Shown: positions 1 to 5,919, counted from the stretch's first letter. The stretch: 9,770 bases of DNA from Cloacimonetes bacterium UBA5835 (GCA_002432865.1 DJGX01000038.1:6785-16554), one strand, 5' to 3'. A program made the numbers and translations. The notes: generated from the letters alone by a model not told the origin.

Positions 1-2
1 AG

Positions 3-22
3 CGGCGGACGCCGTTCCGCCG
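3..22. repeat. GC-rich hairpin at left edge
   Basis: A perfect 7-bp inverted repeat, CGGCGGA at 3-9 and TCCGCCG at 16-22, encloses a 6-nt loop. It stands out as very GC-rich against AT-rich surroundings. No T-run follows on the plus strand, so it is not a standard intrinsic terminator in that direction. It may be part of a dispersed REP-like intergenic element or the tail of whatever lies left of the window. Confidence 0.45.
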
Positions 23-44
23 GGAAAAGTGGAAATGTGAAAAA

Positions 45-76
45 GTCGAGAGGTCGAGGGGTCGAGAAGTCGAGGG
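45..76 (+). repeat. 8-nt tandem repeat, four units
   Basis: Four in-phase copies of an 8-nt unit, GTCGAGRR, are seen: GTCGAGAG (45-52), GTCGAGGG (53-60), GTCGAGAA (61-68) and GTCGAGGG (69-76). A decayed fifth unit starts at 77. The tract ends 57 nt before the first gene's start codon. Since 8 is not a multiple of 3 and no reading frame crosses it, it is a non-coding microsatellite-like tract. The unit differs from the heptamer tract found after the operon. Confidence 0.8.
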
Positions 77-95
77 GTGAAAATCCTTGCTACCT

Positions 96-115
96 TGTTC
101 ATCCCAGGCCTATTT
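96..115 (+). repeat. Left arm of 20-bp inverted repeat flanking the operon
   Basis: The 20 nt at 96-115, core TTCATCCCAGGCCTATT, are the exact reverse complement of 5206-5225. The two arms lie about 5.1 kb apart and enclose the four-gene plus-strand operon. The arm contains the 6-nt palindrome AGGCCT. No transposase gene or target-site duplication is visible. The arms are more likely copies of a dispersed intergenic repeat than ends of a mobile element. Confidence 0.75.
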
Positions 116-124
116 CATCTGTAT

Positions 125-130
125 GAGGAA
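125..130 (+). promoter_or_regulatory. Ribosome binding site of the first operon gene
   Basis: GAGGAA at 125-130 lies immediately before the ATG at 134, with AGGA ending 4 nt upstream of it. The spacing is slightly short but usable, and it supports 134 as the start. No convincing promoter hexamers are visible between the tandem repeat and this site; TTGCTA at 87-92 is at best a weak -35 candidate. Confidence 0.55.
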
Positions 131-133
131 TAA

Positions 134-1312
134 ATGAAAAGTAACTTGAGTTATTACCGCTGCATTGAATGTGGGAAAGAATTTGATCCCAACGAACTGC
201 ATTATCTTTGTGATGAATGTGGTAGGGATTATCTACCCGGAATGCCCTTAAAAGGAGTTTTGGAAGCTATATTTAACTATGCAGAAATAGGAAGAAGATG
301 GAAAGAGAGGCCCGACCCGCTTTTATTCAGTGCAGTAAATCCTGAATTTTATCCTCCACTTCCGGTTGGGAATACACCTTTTTTTAGAACGGAGATTATG
401 GGTTTAGAAAGCGAGAGAATGGCGTCCCCCAGCTACCCAATTGGAATTAAATTTGATGGTTTAAATCCCAGCGGAAGTTATAAAGATCGTGCCACTCAAT
501 TGGTAGTAGCGGATGCTTTGCAAAAAGGAATTACAGAAATCGTAACTGCCAGTACTGGAAATGCAGCTTGTTCACTTGCTTGTTTAGGTGCCTCAGCCAG
601 ATTAAAAATTGTTATTTTTGCTCCTGAGAGTGCTCCTCCGGCAAAACTTATTCAAATTCAAGTGCATAATGCAGAACTGCATAAAGTTCAGGGTAGCTAT
701 GATGATGCCTTCAAAGCCGCTTTGGAATATACTAAAACCCATAATTGTATGTGTAGAAATACAGGTTATCATCCTTTGACTATAGATGGCAAAAAGAGCG
801 CCGGACTGGAGATTTATATTCAGAACGGTTTTAAGGTTCCAGATTGGATAATTATTCCGGTGGGGGATGGAGTTATTTTAACTGGTATCTACAAAGCATT
901 TGTGGATTTGCAAAGAGCCGGCATTATACAAAAATTGCCTCAGCTTTTATGTGTGCAGGCAGAAAGCAGTGATGCTATTACATCTTATTGGGAAACAGGA
1001 AGATACAAGGATGCTGAAAATCCTATTACCATTGCCGATTCCATCAAAGTTAAAACACCGGCATTAGCGCATTGGTCAGTTAAAGCATTGAAAGAAACAA
1101 GAGGAAAGTGTATTCGGGTGAGCGATTTTGAAATTCAGGAAGCACAGTTAAAACTGGCAGCAGAAACAGGTGTTTTTGCTGAGCCATCTTCGGTGGCAAC
1201 TTTGGCAGGACTGCAAAAAGCGCTTGCCAAAAAATGGATAAATAGTAACGAGGATATTGTTTTACTAATTACCGGTCATGGTTTGAAAGATCCTGGAGCC
1301 GTAAAAATATGA
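134..1312 (+). CDS. Threonine-synthase-like PLP enzyme with N-terminal zinc ribbon
   Basis: This 392-residue protein is a fold-type II PLP enzyme of the threonine synthase family. A zinc-ribbon-like CX2C-X12-CX2C motif lies at C10, C13, C26 and C29. The PLP-binding lysine is K117 in PSGSYKDRA. The STGNAA loop (140-145) fits the cofactor/substrate loop, PVGDG (242-246) occupies the place of the phosphate-binding glycine loop, and GHGLKDP (381-387) matches the C-terminal signature of threonine synthases. True threonine synthase converts O-phosphohomoserine to threonine, yet no homoserine kinase or homoserine dehydrogenase gene is nearby. Instead the gene heads an operon with an amidohydrolase and a molybdenum hydroxylase. 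A catabolic lyase or a beta/gamma-replacement role is therefore plausible, but this is inference. The stop overlaps the next start as ATGA. Family assignment is firm; the exact reaction is open. Confidence 0.85.
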   Translation: MKSNLSYYRCIECGKEFDPNELHYLCDECGRDYLPGMPLKGVLEAIFNYAEIGRRWKERPDPLLFSAVNPEFYPPLPVGNTPFFRTEIMGLESERMASPSYPIGIKFDGLNPSGSYKDRATQLVVADALQKGITEIVTASTGNAACSLACLGASARLKIVIFAPESAPPAKLIQIQVHNAELHKVQGSYDDAFKAALEYTKTHNCMCRNTGYHPLTIDGKKSAGLEIYIQNGFKVPDWIIIPVGDGVILTGIYKAFVDLQRAGIIQKLPQLLCVQAESSDAITSYWETGRYKDAENPITIADSIKVKTPALAHWSVKALKETRGKCIRVSDFEIQEAQLKLAAETGVFAEPSSVATLAGLQKALAKKWINSNEDIVLLITGHGLKDPGAVKI

Positions 1313-2403
1313 AAGCAACCGGAATATACGATTTTCATGTACATATAGGCGAAACTATTGGCGGACACCTTTTAGCTGATAGCTGGAAGAGTTTCAACCG
1401 TTTATATGAGCATAACGGTTTAGAAGGCATTGGTGTATTTGTAACCGAAAGCCCCAATGAATCCCTTTCTGCCAAATTATCCAGAATGCGCAAAGCTTCA
1501 CGCAGTTTTTCAGGAAAGGTTTTTTGGCATCTAACTCCCAGAAACCTGGATATGCGTAAACTTGAAATCATTTTCAAAAATGATACCGATTTTAAGCTGT
1601 ATACAACCTATCGCGAAAGTGGATTATATCAAAGCTATGAAAGTATTGAACATTTTATGATAGATATGCCAAATCCGAAAAAGCGGCTATTGATACACTG
1701 TGAGGATGATGAAATTATCAGTGAATATAGTGAGCGTTACCCTTTTCATAAACCTTCAGACCACTGTTTGCGGCGTCCAGAAAAAGCAGAAATTAGGGCA
1801 GTGGATAAAGTGCTTAACTTGTCCATAAAACACCATTATCCTATTCATTTAGTTCATATTTCTTCTCCGCAGGCAGCGCTTTTAATTCAGCAGGCAAAAA
1901 AGGAAGCGGATTATATTACTTGTGAAACAACACCTCATTATCTGCTTTTGAATGAAGAGGTTTTGAATGATCTGGAAGGTCATCGCTGGCTTTGTTCTCC
2001 ACCTTTAAGAAGCGAAAACAGTAGAGGTCTTTTATTGGAACTTTTACAAGATGGGATTTTTGATATTATAGCCAGTGACCATTGTGCTTTTCCTACGGAG
2101 ACAAAAGATATAGGAGCTTTGTATCCTGCAGAAACTCCAATGGGAATTGCTGGAAGCGGAGTTCTTTTTTCTTTGCTGGCCGAGCAACTGGTAGCAACCG
2201 GAAAATTGAGTATGGATCAGCTTTTCACTTATATAAGCATAAATCCGGCTCGACTGATGGGTTTCAATATAGAAGAAGATAAACTCAATTGTGAACGATT
2301 GGGAGCTCCTATTCCTGTTGTTCCCAGTTGGGCAAATACACCTAATCCCTGGCTTGATTTTTGGAGTCATTATGAATTGAGGAGGCATCATAATGAAGTT
2401 TAA
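1309..2403 (+). CDS. Compact hydantoinase/dihydroorotase-like amidohydrolase
   Basis: This is a 364-residue amidohydrolase of the dihydroorotase/dihydropyrimidinase/hydantoinase group, which opens cyclic amides or ureides at a binuclear metal site. Metal ligands can be read in order: H10 and H12 (DFHVHIGE), K96 in FKLYTTY as the likely carboxylated bridging lysine, H130 (LLIHCED), H183 (LVHISS) and catalytic D257. CETTPHYLLL (205-214) is typical of the group, and SDHCAF (256-261) followed by TK and G resembles hydantoinases more than biosynthetic dihydroorotases (TDHAPH). It is short for this group (usually about 430-460): it begins on the first metal-binding strand and ends in an unusual tail, so the beta-sandwich domain formed from both ends seems to be missing. 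It overlaps the previous gene by 4 nt, with a GGAG at 1295-1298, and the next by 11 nt, which suggests translational coupling. The substrate is unknown; a pyrimidine, hydantoin or purine-derived ring is a reasonable guess. Confidence 0.82.
   Translation: MKATGIYDFHVHIGETIGGHLLADSWKSFNRLYEHNGLEGIGVFVTESPNESLSAKLSRMRKASRSFSGKVFWHLTPRNLDMRKLEIIFKNDTDFKLYTTYRESGLYQSYESIEHFMIDMPNPKKRLLIHCEDDEIISEYSERYPFHKPSDHCLRRPEKAEIRAVDKVLNLSIKHHYPIHLVHISSPQAALLIQQAKKEADYITCETTPHYLLLNEEVLNDLEGHRWLCSPPLRSENSRGLLLELLQDGIFDIIASDHCAFPTETKDIGALYPAETPMGIAGSGVLFSLLAEQLVATGKLSMDQLFTYISINPARLMGFNIEEDKLNCERLGAPIPVVPSWANTPNPWLDFWSHYELRRHHNEV
2379..2385 (+). promoter_or_regulatory. Strong Shine-Dalgarno inside the amidohydrolase 3' end
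   Basis: GAGGAGG at 2379-2385 lies 7 nt before the ATG at 2393 and sits inside the last codons of the amidohydrolase gene. It fixes the start of the molybdopterin subunit and shows that the 11-nt gene overlap is real, not a mis-called start. Confidence 0.8.
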
Positions 2404-4660
2404 TAATGCCTTTCGTAACGATGCCATTGCCAAAGTTACCGGCAGAGCAAAATATGCCGATGATTATAAGTTGCCCAATATGCTTTATGCCGTCCCTTTA
2501 CATTCTCAAGTTGCCAGTGCTATAATAAATAACATAGATTCTACTGAAGCGCTTAAGCAGAAAGGTGTGGTAGCTGTTTATACGGCAAAAGATATCCCCG
2601 GCAACATCAAATATGGCCAGATTATTAAGGACTGTCCTACTCTCGTTAATAAAAGAATTCGATCCGCGGGGGATGTTCTTGCTTTAATAGTGGCAGAAAC
2701 CCGAGAAATAGCCATTTCAGCTTTGCCATTGATAAAAGTGGAGTTATCAGAATTACCCGCTGTTTTTGATCCCGAAGAAGCGATAAAAGAGAACAGTCCT
2801 ATAGTTAATCCTGATTTTGGGAGCAATATTTGTAACTACCATAAAGTGCGAACTGGCGATATAGATAGAGGCGAAAAAGAAGCAGATCTCATTATTGAAC
2901 AGGAGTTTAATACTTCACGCGTGGAACATTCTTATCTGGAACCGGAAACAGCACTGTGTTTTTTAAGACAGGATGGCGTTTTAGAAGTGCTGGGTAGTAT
3001 GCAACATCCTTTTTCTACCAGAAGGTTTGTTGCCTCCACTTTGGGCTGTAAATTAAGTGAAGTGGAAGTAAAAAATATACCAATGGGTGGAGGCTTTGGC
3101 GGCAAAGATGACACAGCAGCATTAGTTTGTGCCCGGGCAGCTTTATGTGCGTATTTAACAAAAAGGCCTGTGAAGTTAACTTATACCAGGGAAATGAGTA
3201 TGCAGGAAAGTTATAAACGGCATCCTTACAAGCTACAATACAAAATGGGGCTAAAAAATAACGGGAAAATCGTCTTTATGAAAGTTCGGATTGTAGCAGA
3301 CGGAGGTGCATATTGTAGTGTAACTCCCTGGGTAACTTGGCGTTCCACAGTTCAAAGTTGTGGCTGTTATGAGGTTCCCAATGTGCAGAGTGATGTTTAT
3401 GGTGTTTATACCAATAACATTTTTTCTGGTGCTTTCCGAGGTTTTGGCTCGCCGCAAGTAAATTTTGCCATAGAACAATTAGTTGAGATGGCAGCAGAGA
3501 GATTAAATATGGATGCCACTGAATTGCGTAAAATAAATATGGTGCATCAGGATTCCGTTACGATCACCCAGCAGAAGCTAAATAATCATACGGTTTCTTT
3601 AAACCAAGTTATGGAAAGCGTTTTGACAGAGATTGATTATGCAAATAAAGTGAAAAAATGTAGTTTTGGCAAGCCTGAAATTGAGGACTGGTATGGAATC
3701 GGCTATGCAATTTGTTATAGGGGGGTTAGTTTAGGAGCAGAAGGAACCGATATGAATAGTGCCATCATTAATATTCAACCTGATGGCAGCGTTTTATTGG
3801 AAACCGGGGTTCACGAAAATGGGCAGGGAGCTCAAAGTGCGATGATTTTAATTGCCTCGGAAGAACTTGGCATCCCTAAAGAACTTATTCGTTATCGTTT
3901 ACCTTCCACTTCCAATATTCCCGATGGAGGATCTACAGTTGCTTCCAGAGGAACAATTATGGGTGGTAGCTCAGTTATTAATGCTGCCAAAATTATTAAA
4001 GAGCGTCTCTGTGCAGGAGTGGAAAAAACCTATAATATAACGGACTGTACCTATAAAGACGGTTCTGTATATTCTGCTCAGGGCAATGTAATAGCCGATT
4101 ATTTTGAGGCAGTGCGTTTATGTTATGAGCATCAAATTTATCCTTATGCCTTCGGGGTATTTTCAGCTCCTCCAATTAGCTGGGATGAAAATACCGGACA
4201 CGGAAATGCTTATTTTAGTTGGATCTACAGCTGTCAGGCGGTTGAATTGAAGGTAAACAATAGAACGGGTAAAATTACTCTGATGAATCTGGTTGCCGCT
4301 CATGATATTGGCAAAGCGATAAATCCGGCTTTACTGGAAGGTCAAATTTACGGAGGAATGGCTATGGGAGCAGGTTATGCTCTTTATGAAAATTTTCCTC
4401 TCATTAATGGCAAGCCACAGGTTAGCAATTTTAACAAATATTATGTCTTGCGTAGCACGGATTTGCCTGAGATGACGGCAATTATAATTGAAAATTCAGA
4501 CCCCAATTCCCCTTCCAAAACAAAAGGAATTGGAGAGCCGGCTTTGGAAATTACTGCTCCGGCAATTGCCAATGCCCTTTACAGAGCCACCGGAAAAAGA
4601 TTTACCGATTTGCCTATGGCACAGCAAGTAAAGGACTATGTTCAAGGGAGGCAAAAATGA
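2393..4660 (+). CDS. Xanthine-dehydrogenase-family molybdopterin-binding subunit
   Basis: This 755-residue catalytic subunit belongs to the xanthine dehydrogenase/aldehyde oxidase family and holds the molybdopterin cofactor that hydroxylates an aromatic or aldehyde carbon with water-derived oxygen. The N-terminal hammerhead-type domain (about 13-125) precedes two Moco-binding domains. By hand alignment to bovine xanthine oxidase: Q204 matches Q767, GGGFGGK (232-238) is conserved and is followed by D239 where bovine has E802, R317 matches R880, AFRGFG (347-352) contains the R912 and F914 equivalents, GQGAQS (477-482) is a cofactor loop, and E715 in GIGEP matches the catalytic base E1261. Around 444-448 the bovine F1009/T1010 pair seems replaced by L and G. 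The retained arginine points to a purine-like or other N-heterocyclic substrate rather than a simple aldehyde. It overlaps the 2Fe-2S gene by ATGA. No FAD subunit gene is in the operon. Confidence 0.9.
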   Translation: MKFNNAFRNDAIAKVTGRAKYADDYKLPNMLYAVPLHSQVASAIINNIDSTEALKQKGVVAVYTAKDIPGNIKYGQIIKDCPTLVNKRIRSAGDVLALIVAETREIAISALPLIKVELSELPAVFDPEEAIKENSPIVNPDFGSNICNYHKVRTGDIDRGEKEADLIIEQEFNTSRVEHSYLEPETALCFLRQDGVLEVLGSMQHPFSTRRFVASTLGCKLSEVEVKNIPMGGGFGGKDDTAALVCARAALCAYLTKRPVKLTYTREMSMQESYKRHPYKLQYKMGLKNNGKIVFMKVRIVADGGAYCSVTPWVTWRSTVQSCGCYEVPNVQSDVYGVYTNNIFSGAFRGFGSPQVNFAIEQLVEMAAERLNMDATELRKINMVHQDSVTITQQKLNNHTVSLNQVMESVLTEIDYANKVKKCSFGKPEIEDWYGIGYAICYRGVSLGAEGTDMNSAIINIQPDGSVLLETGVHENGQGAQSAMILIASEELGIPKELIRYRLPSTSNIPDGGSTVASRGTIMGGSSVINAAKIIKERLCAGVEKTYNITDCTYKDGSVYSAQGNVIADYFEAVRLCYEHQIYPYAFGVFSAPPISWDENTGHGNAYFSWIYSCQAVELKVNNRTGKITLMNLVAAHDIGKAINPALLEGQIYGGMAMGAGYALYENFPLINGKPQVSNFNKYYVLRSTDLPEMTAIIIENSDPNSPSKTKGIGEPALEITAPAIANALYRATGKRFTDLPMAQQVKDYVQGRQK
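4646..4651 (+). promoter_or_regulatory. Shine-Dalgarno for the 2Fe-2S subunit
   Basis: GGGAGG at 4646-4651, 5 nt before the ATG at 4657, lies within the 3' end of the molybdopterin subunit gene. It supports coupled, near-stoichiometric synthesis of the two subunits. Confidence 0.75.
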
Positions 4661-5124
4661 AAATTACGGTTAATGACATCGAATATAATGTCCCCAAAGA
4701 ATATGCTGAAACAAAACTTTCTACCTATTTGCGGGAAAATCTAAAATTAACCGGAACCAAAATCGGTTGCGACATCGGAATGTGTGGAAGTTGCACTGTT
4801 TTAGTAAATTATCAACCCAGGCGTTCCTGCCTGCTAAAACTAAAAGATGTCTGCGATAAACAAATTATCACGATTGAGGGACTGGCAAATCCAGATGGAA
4901 CTTTACATCCCGTTCAGCAGGCATTTATTGATGCTGGAGCTATTCAATGTGGTTTTTGCACTCCAGGAATGATTTTAACTGCCTATGCCTTTTTGCTGAA
5001 AAATAAAAAGCCCACTCGCGAAGAAGCGAGAAATGTAATGAAAGGAAATATTTGCAGATGCACGGGCTATCAACAAATTATTGATGCAGTGATGTTGGCT
5101 GCAGAAAGAATGAATAAATTGTAA
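4657..5124 (+). CDS. 2Fe-2S subunit of the molybdenum hydroxylase
   Basis: This 155-residue small subunit carries two 2Fe-2S clusters that take electrons from the molybdenum centre. All eight expected cysteines are present. The N-terminal plant-ferredoxin-type domain has C38, C43, C46 and C58 (motif CDIGMCGSC). The C-terminal helical domain has C98 and C101 (QCGFCTPG) and C133 and C135 (NICRCTGY). The length is normal for the family (about 150-165). It is the last gene of the operon and its start overlaps the stop of the catalytic subunit. In three-subunit enzymes a FAD subunit would accept the electrons; none is encoded here, so the acceptor may be a ferredoxin, a flavodoxin or an unlinked flavoprotein. 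It lacks a signal peptide, so the enzyme should be cytoplasmic. Confidence 0.93.
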   Translation: MKITVNDIEYNVPKEYAETKLSTYLRENLKLTGTKIGCDIGMCGSCTVLVNYQPRRSCLLKLKDVCDKQIITIEGLANPDGTLHPVQQAFIDAGAIQCGFCTPGMILTAYAFLLKNKKPTREEARNVMKGNICRCTGYQQIIDAVMLAAERMNKL

Positions 5125-5140
5125 CTAAAGCAGATTTTGC

Positions 5141-5203
5141 AGAGGGCAGAGAGCTGAGGGCTGAGGGCAGAGGGCAGAGGGCTGAGGGCTTAGGGCGGAG
5201 AGA
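5141..5203 (+). repeat. G-rich heptamer tandem repeat, possible G-quadruplex
   Basis: Eight in-phase copies of a 7-nt unit, mostly WGAGGGC, run from 5141 to 5196, with a decayed ninth unit to 5203. Six GGG triplets between 5158 and 5195 are each separated by exactly 4 nt, which meets the usual G3+N1-7 quadruplex pattern on the plus strand, that is, in the operon's transcript. It begins 16 nt after the last stop codon. Known parallels are short tandem heptamer tracts in several bacterial genomes; a role here is not shown. Confidence 0.8.
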
Positions 5204-5205
5204 AA

Positions 5206-5225
5206 AAATAGGCCTGGGATGAACA
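5206..5225 (-). repeat. Right arm of 20-bp inverted repeat flanking the operon
   Basis: Exact reverse complement of 96-115. It continues on its right into the GGATT-rich stretch, which the left arm does not share. On both sides of the operon the tandem repeat lies to the left of the arm, so the flanks are not mirror images as a whole. Confidence 0.75.
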
Positions 5226-5286
5226 GGATTATTGGGATTTTAGAGATTGAAATTTGGAACTGAGGATTTACAGGATTTCAAAAAAA

Positions 5287-5329
5287 GTCCCAGCGGGACG
5301 ACAGGTAATAACGAAGGGTTTCAACCCTT
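5287..5329. repeat. REP-like double hairpin
   Basis: Two short stems lie close together: GTCCC (5287-5291) with GGGAC (5295-5299) around a 3-nt loop, and AAGGGTT (5314-5320) with AACCCTT (5323-5329). The second has a 2-nt nominal loop, so its inner pairs would open. The GTCCC-GGGAC-GACA arrangement resembles dispersed intergenic palindromes seen in several anaerobes. No RAYT-type transposase gene is present in the window. Confidence 0.5.
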
Positions 5330-5450
5330 TCAACTTTATAACCTTTTATTTTACAAATAACTTATGCTATCTTCCAAAAAATAACACTCGTAGGATCAGC
5401 TAAATAGCAATTACATTTCTTTCAATAGACCTCTAATTCATTTTGTTAGT

Positions 5451-5484
5451 AAAAAAAACGGGCATCCGAGGACACCCGTTTTTT
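5451..5484 (-). terminator. Bidirectional intrinsic terminator
   Basis: A stem pairs AAAAAACGGG (5453-5462) with CCCGTTTTTT (5475-5484) and has further pairing inside. Read on the minus strand it is followed by eight Ts (5458-5451), ending the lipoprotein transcript 35 nt past its stop. Read on the plus strand it is followed by six Ts and can stop read-through from the four-gene operon. It sits exactly between the convergent units. Confidence 0.85.
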
Positions 5485-5518
5485 AAGGACTGCGCTATTG
5501 TTTTTTTAAGCTGAATTA

Positions 5519-5713
5519 CTATTTGCCAGTTGGGGTCTGAGTTGCAGGAGTTTCGCCTTGAGTAGGAGCAATAGTAGTATCAACTTGAGGAGTTGTTTCC
5601 TCAATTGGAGCTGTCTCTTCTACTTGAGGTTCTTCTGCTTTCTGTTTGCAACCAGTAACAAGTGTGCTGATCAGCAACATAGCGAGTAAAGTGATTAAGA
5701 GAACTTTTTTCAT
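5519..5713 (-). CDS. Small predicted lipoprotein, acidic and Pro/Thr-rich
   Basis: This encodes 64 residues from the ATG at 5713. A longer reading with four extra residues begins at 5725, but that ATG lies inside the Shine-Dalgarno (GGAGGAA, 5717-5723), so the MKKVLL start is preferred. The protein has a lipoprotein signal peptide: positive MKK, a hydrophobic core, and the lipobox LVTGC with C22 as the lipidated residue. The mature chain of about 43 residues begins with K/Q and is then rich in E, P, T and Q with no cysteine, aromatic or predicted fold. It looks like a disordered tether or a small envelope lipoprotein. I recognise no family. It is a single-gene unit with its own terminator, and its upstream region contains a hairpin. 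Confidence 0.75.
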   Translation of the reverse strand: MKKVLLITLLAMLLISTLVTGCKQKAEEPQVEETAPIEETTPQVDTTIAPTQGETPATQTPTGK

Positions 5714-5716
5714 TGA

Positions 5717-5723
5717 TTCCTCC
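5717..5723 (-). promoter_or_regulatory. Shine-Dalgarno that decides the lipoprotein start
   Basis: GGAGGAA on the minus strand at 5723-5717, with a 3-nt gap before the ATG at 5713 counted from the last A (5 nt from the GGAGG core). The upstream in-frame ATG at 5725-5723 overlaps it and so cannot use it. Confidence 0.7.
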
Positions 5724-5724
5724 A

Positions 5725-5750
5725 TAAGTAAATTCCCATTTGGGTACTTA
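5725..5750 (-). promoter_or_regulatory. Hairpin in the lipoprotein 5' leader
   Basis: TAAGTA (5725-5730) pairs with TACTTA (5745-5750), and CCC (5735-5737) pairs with GGG (5742-5744) on the inside, giving nine pairs with a 4-nt bulge. It abuts the Shine-Dalgarno. In mRNA it could influence access to the ribosome site or stabilise the 5' end. Its role is unproven and the stem is AT-rich. Confidence 0.3.
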
Positions 5751-5919
5751 GGTTTTTTTGTTAGTTATTGGCAAGACATATAAAAATTTGCCGATTCTAT
5801 TGAAGGCCTGATAGGGTAAAAACCCTTGTCGATCCTTCACACAGTCCTTAGACACATCTATATACTTGTTAATATAAGACAGCTTTTTTACAGTTCGCAT
5901 TCTTGGCAAGCATTTTTTT

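Larger units (their letters stand above)
5125..5518. other. Intergenic region between convergent units, repeat-rich
   Basis: This 394-bp stretch contains no gene I can support. From left to right it holds a G-rich heptamer tract (5141-5203), one arm of the 20-bp inverted repeat (5206-5225), a degenerate GGATT-rich stretch (about 5218-5279) with GGATT-like words roughly every 9-10 nt, two REP-like hairpins (5287-5329), about 110 bp of plain AT-rich DNA, and a bidirectional terminator (5451-5484). Confidence 0.75.

Noticed and set aside
134..1312. Naming the first gene thrC
   Set aside because: The family match is clear, but the operon context and the altered glycine loop make the biosynthetic role uncertain, so no symbol is given.
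1309..2403. Naming the amidohydrolase pyrC (dihydroorotase of pyrimidine synthesis)
   Set aside because: The SDHCAF motif and the neighbours point to a hydantoinase-type catabolic enzyme; no other pyr genes are nearby.
2044..2433. Open reading frame of 129 codons on the minus strand
   Set aside because: It lies antisense to the amidohydrolase and the start of the Moco subunit, has a composition unlike a folded protein, and has no ribosome site or known motif.
96..5225. Composite transposon or integron-like element bounded by the 20-bp inverted repeat
   Set aside because: There is no transposase or integrase gene inside or beside it, no target-site duplication, and the sequences next to the arms are not mirrored.
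5714..5725. Lipoprotein start at 5725, giving 68 residues
   Set aside because: That ATG overlaps the Shine-Dalgarno serving the ATG at 5713, and the shorter form has a normal signal-peptide N-terminus.
5813..5826. AGGGT/ACCCT hairpin as a terminator or attenuator
   Set aside because: Five pairs with a 4-nt loop and no adjacent T-run; too weak to annotate.
5881..5919. Terminator after the Omp85 gene
   Set aside because: The T-run here is on the plus strand, while the gene is on the minus strand, and no stable stem precedes a minus-strand T-run.
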